Positions 1 through 6,175 of a DNA stretch of 20,290 nt are shown here, piece after piece. The notes under the pieces were generated by a model that did no database searches, was not told the origin of the DNA, and saw nothing but the letters and a program-made list of their open reading frames with translations. Both the position numbers and the translations under genes were made by a program. The stretch's first letter is position 1; each line of letters begins with the position of its first letter. Origin of the DNA: CBFDBF01 sp050295355 (GTDB lineage Bacteria > Pseudomonadota > Gammaproteobacteria > Chromatiales > Chromatiaceae); the NCBI GenBank assembly GCA_050295355.1, contig JBNKPL010000040.1, positions 1 to 20,290 of the forward strand, given 5' to 3'.

Positions 1-761
1 AGGGCGAGGCGATCCTGTTTGTGGCGCCGCGTGAGAAACGCATGCTGCACGCCATCGAACGGGCCACCCGCCAGGTCATCACCCCCATGCAACTGCCCTC
101 CCGCGAGCAGATCACGGGCCGCCGGGTGGATCGCTTTAAGGGCCTGATCAGCGAGACCCTGGAGACCCAGGAGCTGGGCTTTTTCGAGGCGCTGATCGAC
201 GGTTTTCAGAGCGAGCACAATGTGGGCATGAGCGAGATCGCCGCCGCCCTGGCCTATCTGGTGCAGAAGGATCAGCCGCTGCAGTTGGAAGAGCGCGAAA
301 GCCGTACGCCGCGAAAAGAGCGGCATGAACCCGCGGAACGGCAGCAACGGGCAGAGCGGCCGAGGCGTGGTGAGCGGGCGGAATCTTCAGAGCGCAAGCC
401 GAAGAGGCCGCGTGATCGTAAACAGGATGAAATCCCCATGGACCCTTACCGCATTGAGGTGGGGACAGAGCACGGCGTGGAGCCGAAACACATCGTGGGC
501 GCCATCGCCAACGAGGCGGGGATCGAGAGCCAGTACATCGGCCATATCAAACTGTTCGACACCTACAGCACCATCGACCTGCCCGAAGGGATGCCGAAGG
601 ATGTGTACAAGCACCTGAAGCGGGTCTGGGTATGCGGGCGGCAGTTGAATATCAGCCACCTGGGCGAGCCGAAAAAAGAGTTCAAGCCAAAGAAGCCCAA
701 GGTCAAAAAGCCCGCCGCCAAGAAGCCGAAGAAGCGCAAATCAACGAAACATGCGGACTAG
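1..761 (+). CDS. deaD: DEAD-box ATP-dependent RNA helicase, DeaD/CsdA type (C-terminal part, 5' end outside window)
   Basis: The reading frame is already open at base 3 and begins GEAILFVAPREKRML, the end of helicase motif VI and its flank in DeaD/CsdA proteins, so this is the 3' part of a longer gene. After a helical segment (about 30-90, counted from the GTG at base 21) comes a charged Arg/Glu-rich linker (about 90-135). A DbpA-type RNA-binding domain follows (about 140-210, containing VEPKHIVGAIANEAGIESQ and a conserved GHIKLFDTYSTIDLP stretch). The protein ends in a Lys/Pro-rich basic tail. Family knowledge: DeaD helicases unwind structured RNA during 50S ribosome assembly and in the cold, and the tail probably adds non-specific RNA affinity. 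The catalytic core cannot be seen here. RhlE- or DbpA-like naming is less likely because of the long linker and tail. Confidence 0.9.
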   Translation, partial: GEAILFVAPREKRMLHAIERATRQVITPMQLPSREQITGRRVDRFKGLISETLETQELGFFEALIDGFQSEHNVGMSEIAAALAYLVQKDQPLQLEERESRTPRKERHEPAERQQRAERPRRGERAESSERKPKRPRDRKQDEIPMDPYRIEVGTEHGVEPKHIVGAIANEAGIESQYIGHIKLFDTYSTIDLPEGMPKDVYKHLKRVWVCGRQLNISHLGEPKKEFKPKKPKVKKPAAKKPKKRKSTKHAD

Positions 762-804
762 GGAACCTCTGTGTAACTCCGCTCCCGTTGGCAGATGAGT
801 TGAT

Positions 805-1251
805 ATGAATATCTGGGTAGATGCCGACGCCTGTCCCGTGGCGATCAAGGAGATCCTGTTCAAGGCGGCGGAGCGTGAGAAGACGCTGGTGACGCTGGTG
901 GCCAATCAGTTCATCAAGACGCCGCCCTCACGCTTCATCAAAAGCGTACAGGTCTCCTCGGGCTTCGATGTGGCGGATAACGAGATCGTGCGGCGCATGG
1001 CCGCAGGGGATCTGGTGATCACCAGCGACATCCCGCTGGCGGACGAGGTGATCACCAAGGGCGGCCATGCCCTAAGCCCCAGAGGCGAGCTGTTCACCAC
1101 CGAGAACATCAAGGCGAAGCTGAACATGCGGGATTTTATGGACACCCTGCGCGGCAGCGGCATCCAGACGGGTGGGCCGCCCCCTCTGGGGCCGACGGAA
1201 AAACAGCAGTTCGCCAACCATCTGGATCGGCTGTTTCACGCGGCCAGATAG
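805..1251 (+). CDS. YaiI/YqxD family (UPF0178, DUF188) protein
   Basis: This 148 aa protein has the usual length and signature of the UPF0178/DUF188 family: an N-terminal IWVDADACPVAIKEIL motif, a central ITSDIPLADEV motif and a Gly/Pro-rich TGGPPPLG segment near the C-terminus. The fold is PIN-like, with conserved acidic residues (D6, D8 and those around residue 75). That suggests a metal-dependent nuclease or nucleic-acid role, but the biochemical function of the family is not established to my knowledge. The ATG at 805 fits the family N-terminus exactly. It follows the helicase gene by 43 bp on the same strand with no obvious terminator between, so co-transcription is possible. No membrane segment or signal peptide is seen. 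Confidence 0.88.
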   Translation: MNIWVDADACPVAIKEILFKAAEREKTLVTLVANQFIKTPPSRFIKSVQVSSGFDVADNEIVRRMAAGDLVITSDIPLADEVITKGGHALSPRGELFTTENIKAKLNMRDFMDTLRGSGIQTGGPPPLGPTEKQQFANHLDRLFHAAR

Positions 1252-1280
1252 AAGGCGGGTCGCTGCTGTTCCGCCTCTTA

Positions 1281-1316
1281 TCCCCTCTCCCTGAGGGAGA
1301 GGGTTAGGGTGAGGGG
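1281..1316 (+). repeat. GC-rich hairpin repeat, copy A (complete)
   Basis: A perfect hairpin core of the type CCCTCTCCCTGAGGGAGAGGG is followed by TTAGGGTGAGGGG. Read on the other strand it has the same layout as copy B at 1349-1432. Such CTCCCT/AGGGAG elements are common dispersed intergenic repeats in proteobacterial genomes. Lying 30 bp after the UPF0178 stop codon, it could also act as a transcription terminator, although no U-tract follows. Confidence 0.7.
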
Positions 1317-1348
1317 ATTGGAAAAGGAAACGCTTTGATTGAATTATC

Positions 1349-1432
1349 CCCCTCATCCTCGGCTTTGGCTTCCTGCGTCGCTCTACCTCCTGCATCCATG
1401 CAGTCGTGTCCTTCTCCCTCAGGGAGAAGGGA
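1349..1432 (-). repeat. GC-rich hairpin repeat, copy B (inverted, interrupted by about 50 bp)
   Basis: CCCCTCATCCT (1349-1359) and CCTTCTCCCTCAGGGAGAAGG (1410-1430) together match the reverse complement of copy A, but 50 bases (1360-1409) lie between the two parts. The inserted segment carries its own small inverted repeat, CTGCAT-CC-ATGCAG (1390-1403). Copies A and B therefore face each other in the intergenic space between two convergent genes, where they may help end transcription from both sides. Confidence 0.6.
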
Positions 1433-1507
1433 TGCTCGCCCTTCTGTCCAAACTATCTCAGAGCACCTGTAAACTCGTATAAGCAGGGTGCGGCAATGGT
1501 AATGAAG

Positions 1508-1849
1508 CTACTGCACACTGCCGAATGAAATATCCAGCGTCTCCTGCGGCAGGGGGAGGCCTGCGATCTTACGGCCTTGCGCCAGAGGGCCGCGGGGAAA
1601 CAGGGAGTAGAGGTATTTATTGCCCCCGTGCTCCTCGAAATGGTTAACAAGATCGCGGATCACGTCTTTGGATTTCACCGTGGTGCCGTGCTCGTCCACA
1701 TAGGCGCGCAGGTAGAGCAATACTTCCATGTGCGCTGGTGTGAGTTCGATCTCCTCTTCTTTGGCCAGCTCCGCGGCCCGCTGTGCATCCCAGGGCTCCA
1801 GGTCCTCCAGGCGCAGGTTTTGTTCTATGGCATCGCTATGGGTCGTCAT
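1508..1849 (-). CDS. DsrC/TusE-family sulfur-relay homologue lacking both redox cysteines
   Basis: This 113 aa protein is clearly of the DsrC/TusE family, with LEPWDAQRAAELAKEEEIELTPAHMEVL near the N-terminus, NKYLYSLFPRGP at 77-88 and IAGLP at 95-99. True DsrC proteins carry two cysteines on a C-terminal arm, in ACRIAGLPKPTGC. Here the first position is Arg93 and the second is Thr104, and the chain runs nine residues further to end in DISFGSVQ. The protein contains no cysteine at all, so it cannot form the trisulfide or persulfide of DsrC or accept sulfur as TusE does. Family knowledge: cysteine-less DsrC-like proteins have been proposed to be regulatory. An AAGGAG Shine-Dalgarno sits nine bases before the ATG. 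It is convergent with the UPF0178 gene, and no dsr or tus gene is nearby. Confidence 0.88.
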   Translation of the reverse strand: MTTHSDAIEQNLRLEDLEPWDAQRAAELAKEEEIELTPAHMEVLLYLRAYVDEHGTTVKSKDVIRDLVNHFEEHGGNKYLYSLFPRGPLAQGRKIAGLPLPQETLDISFGSVQ

Positions 1850-2410
1850 GTTTTCAATCTCCTTATTTAGTCGGCTACGTTACTCGCTCTTGCAGTCTCC
1901 ACGCCGCGGCAGGGGGGTGGTTGAGGGGTTTTAGCCAGAGTATAGCTGTGAATAATCAAAATGGCGGGGGGGGATCAAGTTCCTTTTGTTTGTGCTCTTC
2001 AGTGTTAAAAAATGGCACAAATCAGGGTGTTTGCCTAGGCGTTAATTCCTGCAGGGCAAGATTTACGCGCTTCCGAAGATGATACGGTTCCCAGTCCGCT
2101 AGATTTAGGATAGGCTTTAAAGCCCCGAGGGCGTTATTGTTCTGGATGATGTTAAAGGATTCGCCCCAAGTTTGTGTATGGATGATAAAACATGGATTTC
2201 ACTTCTATCAAAAATGCCAGCAGGGGTTTTACGGCCCGGCTGGTTCTCTCCCGAACGAATTCACGTTCTGCCTTCCTTAATGCAAAAAAGCGGGCTGGCC
2301 TGTGCTGTCATGGGCAGGGATCTGCGGAGAAATGGGAGGGGGCTTAAAAATGACGCTAATCCCGCGCAGGGTTGGAAATATTGGCATCTGAGTTAAAAAG
2401 GAAACGTACT
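1850..2410. other. Gene-poor region upstream of the three-gene cassette
   Basis: About 560 bp with no convincing gene. It is more AT-rich than the flanks and should contain the promoter of the minus-strand DsrC-like gene and that of the plus-strand cassette, since the two diverge here. A perfect 12 bp palindrome, GGCTTTAAAGCC, lies at 2113-2124. A 51-codon frame (ATG at 2192, stop ending at 2347, starting MDFTSIKNASRGFTARLVLS) has no proper ribosome-binding site and no recognisable similarity. I treat it as unproven. No tRNA, insertion sequence or inverted terminal repeats were found. Confidence 0.6.
2113..2124. promoter_or_regulatory. 12 bp perfect palindrome, possible operator
   Basis: GGCTTTAAAGCC is a perfect inverted repeat in the intergenic region between the divergent DsrC-like gene and the cassette, about 290 bp before the first cassette start codon. 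It could be a dimeric regulator site or a chance palindrome. No regulator gene is adjacent. Confidence 0.2.
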
Positions 2411-3661
2411 ATGGCGTTAAAACTTACCTCCAGTAGATTGAAGCCCATCAAAAAACGCGGCGCGCATCGCTACATCTCAGCCAGTGCGCTTGTGAAGCGG
2501 CATGAAGTCAGGCCGTTGCCGTCAGTCATTCCCGCGCTTGCCAGCGCTCAACTCGCGCAGTTGATTAGGGAGGTCGGTCTGGCGGAGAAGGGCGCCAGGA
2601 TTTCGAAATTGAATAACCAGGGGCGGTCGGTGAATGACTTTGCCGAGGCGGCGGTTCCAGGTATTCAGAGAATCAGCGATATCCTGAGCCGTTACCAGCA
2701 GTCGGAGGTGTCGGAAGATGTGCTCGCCATGCTTCCGAAGAAGGCGGGGCAGCTGTTTTTTAGTAAAGGGCAGGCGCTGCAGCTTGGACAGGCGATTTCG
2801 ACACTCATCCATATCACATTATGGGATGCCTTTACCGACGGTTTGCGGGAGGGGGGCAAAAAGGCCCCTAAGAACTGGCGTGCCGATTGGCGCCGGCAAC
2901 ACACCCAATATCAAGGTACGCTAAAAAGGCTGCGCGAAGCCGCGCTGCAGCAAGATTTGACGCTGTGCGCAAGCTGTCTGCGCAATCTGTCTGTGCGGGC
3001 GCTGGTTGAGCTGCCGAAAATCTGTAAGGAAGCGGGCAGGGCGTCCGCCTATGCGCGTAAAGAGAGTCACACTTCCAGTTCGCATTTTGGTTTGCAGATT
3101 TCGAATCTAAGCCGCAAGACCGCGATGTTGGCGGGTGCGGCGGCCCTGCTTTGCCAAAGGCTCAGCAGCAGCAGGAGTGGCGAGGCGACCCGCCAGATTG
3201 CGGAGCGCCGCACTACGCTGATGCGCGAGGGGATGGACCTCAGGCAGATGGACCTGTTGCTGGATGATCTGGCGCACGGTCAACTGATTAATGTGACAGG
3301 ACGAGTAAAAGAGGTGGTGTGGGAGGAGCGCCCCAGAAAGCCTGTTTCTATTGTCAGGCTCGAACAGGGACAGTGTGAACTGCTTGTGCCCTATAAATCC
3401 ATGCGCCGTCAGGGGCTGGCGGCAGGCAGTTATTGCTGGTGTCTGGGCAAGGTCAAAAGGTCCGCGTCATCCAAGCCATACATCGAGGTGGAGCAGGAGG
3501 GGCCCAATCAGCATGCGGGTGAGGTCTGGGAAGATTGGCTGGCGACACAAACCCGCCCATTCTATGACCTCTATCCAGCTTCGGTGGAGATGGTCTGGGA
3601 GTTCCCCGAGCAGGGTCACTTTGGATCAATGCTTGATTTCCTGACGCGCGTCAATCAGTGA
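2411..3661 (+). CDS. Hypothetical protein with predicted C-terminal OB-like domain (cassette gene 1)
   Basis: A 416 aa protein I do not recognise as a whole. I chose the ATG at 2411 because AAGGAAA lies just upstream; an in-frame TTG at 2372 would add 13 residues. The N-terminus is very basic (KPIKKRGAHRYISASALVKR). Residues about 40-280 look mainly helical. Residues about 288-365 (from GQLINVTGRVKEVVWEE to SKPYIEVEQEG) alternate short hydrophobic strands with a central V-x-x-E-x-G-x-x-E-L-L-V pattern, which suggests an OB-like nucleic-acid-binding barrel. That is inference from the pattern only. No signal peptide or membrane segment is seen. The stop codon lies 10 bp before gene 2, so the genes are likely one operon. 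GC content is visibly lower than in the waa region, in line with horizontal acquisition. Confidence 0.75.
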   Translation: MALKLTSSRLKPIKKRGAHRYISASALVKRHEVRPLPSVIPALASAQLAQLIREVGLAEKGARISKLNNQGRSVNDFAEAAVPGIQRISDILSRYQQSEVSEDVLAMLPKKAGQLFFSKGQALQLGQAISTLIHITLWDAFTDGLREGGKKAPKNWRADWRRQHTQYQGTLKRLREAALQQDLTLCASCLRNLSVRALVELPKICKEAGRASAYARKESHTSSSHFGLQISNLSRKTAMLAGAAALLCQRLSSSRSGEATRQIAERRTTLMREGMDLRQMDLLLDDLAHGQLINVTGRVKEVVWEERPRKPVSIVRLEQGQCELLVPYKSMRRQGLAAGSYCWCLGKVKRSASSKPYIEVEQEGPNQHAGEVWEDWLATQTRPFYDLYPASVEMVWEFPEQGHFGSMLDFLTRVNQ

Positions 3662-3671
3662 GGGTAATGTC

Positions 3672-4514
3672 ATGCCACTAAGTCCACAAAGATGCGAAGA
3701 ACTTGCAACAGAAATCGGGGAACTGGAGGAGGAATATATAACATTGCAAGAGGAGGTCGAGGAGGAACAGGATTATCTGGATCAACTCGAACAGGCCAGA
3801 AGTGAGAACGAGGCCGAGGCCGATTTGGGGGAGAAAATCGATGAATTTATCGATTTGATGGCGGAAAAGATGAATGTTCAGGAAATGCTGCAGCCTCTAC
3901 AAGAGGAGCGGGATTTTCTGGCGGAGAAGATCGGGCAGCTGGAAGATGGATATGCCGAGCTGGAGCAGACAAACACCCAGGCCTGCGATGCCGTTACTGA
4001 TATTGAAGACGAGCTTGATGATCTTGATGATGAGATTAGGAAATATGATGAGCTCCACAGGGAAATTGTGCATGAGCTGGAGCGGGCCAGAGATCCGCAA
4101 GAGCGGCATGAGTTGGAGCAGGAAAAGAAATACGTTGAGGAGCAACGTACTGAGGCCGCGGAGCGTTACAGAAAGTTGCGCGATGAGGCGTTGCCCAGGG
4201 CGCAATATGATTGCGGCTGGACAGGCGAAAAAATGGATGAGGTTGAGCAACAGATTAACGAGACGGAGCTTCGTAAGGCGGAAGTTGAGCAAGAGATCGA
4301 GGTGCTGGAGTCTTATCTGGTGGATATAGACGCTGAGATGGCGGCGCTCTTTGATTTGATTGAAACACTGCGGGAGATTCTGGAGCGGGTTATCAGCTGG
4401 TTTACCGATGAGCCAGTCACGTTGGAAGAGAAAAAGGAGCGGCTTCAGGAGGTGGAAAATTTGCTGTTTCAGCAAAAAGCGGAATACGAAAGTCACTGCA
4501 GCATTTATGAGTAA
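3672..4514 (+). CDS. Acidic long coiled-coil protein (cassette gene 2)
   Basis: This 280 aa protein is rich in Glu, Leu, Gln and Lys/Arg with heptad spacing almost throughout, for example LATEIGELEEEYITLQEEV near the start and IEDELDDLDDEIRKYDEL around 115-130. A short interruption containing YDCGWTGEKMDEVEQ lies near the middle, and a more hydrophobic segment follows at about 225-245 (ALFDLIETLREILERVISWF). It should form an extended, strongly acidic helical rod or hairpin. No ATPase, zinc hook or membrane motif is seen, so it is not an SMC or Rad50 protein. A GAGG ribosome-binding site overlaps the stop codon of gene 1 and the next gene starts 9 bp downstream. A bridging or scaffold role between its neighbours is inference. 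Confidence 0.75.
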   Translation: MPLSPQRCEELATEIGELEEEYITLQEEVEEEQDYLDQLEQARSENEAEADLGEKIDEFIDLMAEKMNVQEMLQPLQEERDFLAEKIGQLEDGYAELEQTNTQACDAVTDIEDELDDLDDEIRKYDELHREIVHELERARDPQERHELEQEKKYVEEQRTEAAERYRKLRDEALPRAQYDCGWTGEKMDEVEQQINETELRKAEVEQEIEVLESYLVDIDAEMAALFDLIETLREILERVISWFTDEPVTLEEKKERLQEVENLLFQQKAEYESHCSIYE

Positions 4515-4523
4515 TGGCTGCCT

Positions 4524-5945
4524 ATGTTTCGTTTTGTCGCCAATCTCAAACCCTATACGCTGCATCGCGGCCGAGGGATACGCAGGTTCGATTACTATCT
4601 GATTTCGACGGATTACAGTCAGACCCATCGCAGACTGGTGAAAGAGGTTCATCGCTATGGGTGTGGACTCGCCGCCGATAATGGCAACTTCGATCTGATC
4701 GGTGCGCTGATCAAACAGTTCGCGCCGCAGGCGGCGGCAGTGCGTGACAAGCGCCATCAGGAGGAGAAACGGCTGGGCGATAAGTTGCGGCCCGATACCA
4801 TTTCGGCGGAGTTGCGGCGGGAGTATCGTGAGTTGGCGGAGCAGGTGCGGGCGGTAGCGCAGAGCCACAATCAGGTCAGCCGAATTGCGAGCATCCATGC
4901 CCAGCAGGAGGCGCTGGCGCCGAGTTACCGCATTGGCGCAGAGGACCTGACGATGGCAGCCCTGTCGGGTTTGCGGATGGAGCCTGCCTATCTTGGCTGG
5001 AATGGATCGGATACCGCCCGCTTTTCACAGTTCCCGATTGAGTTTACCGAGCGCAGCCAACGGGGAGAGTTCGGCGCCACGACAGGCAAGATCTATACGG
5101 GCCTGCACGGCATGGATTATGACACTTCGTTCATGGCGGGCAGGATGGCGGCGGAAGCGAACTGCGCCGCCATTAGTACGGGTCTGGGTGCCGCCCTGTC
5201 GGACAATGGCTACACCAACTACTGGGTAAAAGAGGGGCAGGTGCATCCATTTCCGCGAAATCTGCCGCGCGCCTATGTCAGTTTTGCGCAATTGATAGCG
5301 GGCTTTTTTGACGGCTATAGGAGTGTGCATCAAACGGTCCCTGATTTTCATGCGCTAGGGTTGGGTACGCCGATTCTGCTGGTCCTGCTGGGCGCCATGG
5401 CCCGGCCGGGGGTCAATATCCACGCGGACAGCACGGCGCCCATCAAGGATGCCGAGGTGTCGAGAACCATCTGTCTGTATGTGGATCAGCCCGCGCCACT
5501 GAAGTTAAAGGCGCATCGAATCGCCGAGTACTGGCTGAAGTATGATTATGGATGGTATCCCGAGTCGGCAAAATCCAGACAGTTTAACGAGCGGTACCCG
5601 CCGCAACTGGATAAGGCGCGTCGGTGGTGGCGCGATGAAGGTGAAAGAAAGCTCCAGAATCGGGACCTGGCGATGGGGACGCCACTCTCCAATTATCTTC
5701 CACTGCTAGGCAGGCCGTCGGACCCCGAGATCCGATGGCAGGCGGCGCATGCCAGAATACATCACAATCACTGGACGCTGGCCTGTATTGAAAAATCAAT
5801 CAATAAGCATCTGGATGATCGGGATGGGTTGCGCGAGTATATCGAGCAAACGGTCAACCGCTATCTGGATACGCCGCATGCCGATCCGCGCTGGCAGGCC
5901 GCGGTTGCGGAGGCGTGGAGTATCATTAAGCAGGCCTCGCTTTAG
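4524..5945 (+). CDS. Predicted TGT/DpdA-like TIM-barrel protein (cassette gene 3), function unproven
   Basis: A 473 aa soluble protein. Three motifs fall in the order seen in tRNA-guanine transglycosylases: LAADNGNFDLI (49-59, where Tgt has the D-S-G-G-F active-site loop), HALGLGTPILL (276-286, like the Tgt G-V-G-x-P loop), and HADSTAPIKDAE (300-311, with D302 where Tgt has its nucleophilic aspartate). Tgt and its DNA-modifying relative DpdA swap guanine for a 7-deazaguanine base in RNA or DNA. The Tgt zinc site C-x-C-x2-C is absent and the only cysteines are scattered, so this would be a divergent member. The C-terminal third (about 330-473) is charged and helical, with many Trp and Arg. No preQ0 synthesis genes are adjacent. 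Assignment rests on motif resemblance alone; another TIM-barrel enzyme remains possible. Confidence 0.5.
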   Translation: MFRFVANLKPYTLHRGRGIRRFDYYLISTDYSQTHRRLVKEVHRYGCGLAADNGNFDLIGALIKQFAPQAAAVRDKRHQEEKRLGDKLRPDTISAELRREYRELAEQVRAVAQSHNQVSRIASIHAQQEALAPSYRIGAEDLTMAALSGLRMEPAYLGWNGSDTARFSQFPIEFTERSQRGEFGATTGKIYTGLHGMDYDTSFMAGRMAAEANCAAISTGLGAALSDNGYTNYWVKEGQVHPFPRNLPRAYVSFAQLIAGFFDGYRSVHQTVPDFHALGLGTPILLVLLGAMARPGVNIHADSTAPIKDAEVSRTICLYVDQPAPLKLKAHRIAEYWLKYDYGWYPESAKSRQFNERYPPQLDKARRWWRDEGERKLQNRDLAMGTPLSNYLPLLGRPSDPEIRWQAAHARIHHNHWTLACIEKSINKHLDDRDGLREYIEQTVNRYLDTPHADPRWQAAVAEAWSIIKQASL

Positions 5946-6007
5946 AGCCGCTTTAAAAAATATTTTGCCTGCGTTTTGTGGAATGAACAGTGGATGGCGC
6001 CAGAATT

Positions 6008-6061
6008 AAAAGACCCGCGTAGGCCTCGTGCTAACTGCTCCACGGGGTCGCGGGTCCTTTT
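6008..6061. terminator. Strong (probably bidirectional) intrinsic terminator
   Basis: A long hairpin with AAAAGACCCGCG on the left (6008-6019) pairing with CGCGGGTCCTTTT on the right (6049-6061). The stem continues through CCTCGTG/CACGGGG to a loop of about 10 bases. It has A-rich left and T-rich right flanks, so it can serve both strands. It lies between the end of the cassette and the convergent transporter gene. Confidence 0.8.
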
Positions 6062-6175
6062 CGGAGGGCGTTGTTTTGTCCTCCTTCAAACCCAGTATAG
6101 ACCAAAATTTTAGATGTGGGACGCCTTTGGAAATTTTTTAAAATTTTTGTTTTCGTGCTTGTGATCACGGGGTTT

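Noticed and set aside
2172..2396. 74-codon plus-strand frame starting at GTG before the cassette
   Set aside because: No ribosome-binding site and no recognisable similarity; its end overlaps the ribosome-binding region of cassette gene 1.
3897..4898. 333-codon open frame on the minus strand across cassette genes 2 and 3
   Set aside because: It is a mirror of the acidic coiled-coil codons (GAG/GAA read as CTC/TTC), very Leu-rich with no motif and no ribosome-binding site, and it spans the boundary of two good plus-strand genes.
2411..5945. Cassette considered as a complete Dpd DNA-modification system
   Set aside because: No preQ0 biosynthesis genes, no Dpd helicase or nuclease partners, and the Tgt zinc motif is missing, so only a distant relation is suggested.
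6008..6061. Hairpin considered as a tRNA or attachment site
   Set aside because: It has no cloverleaf, no T-psi-C arm and no duplicated copy elsewhere in the window; a terminator explains it better.
6131..6149. AAATTTTTTAAAATTTTTG considered as a replication origin or A-tract element
   Set aside because: It is a single short AT run between convergent genes, without DnaA boxes or iterons.
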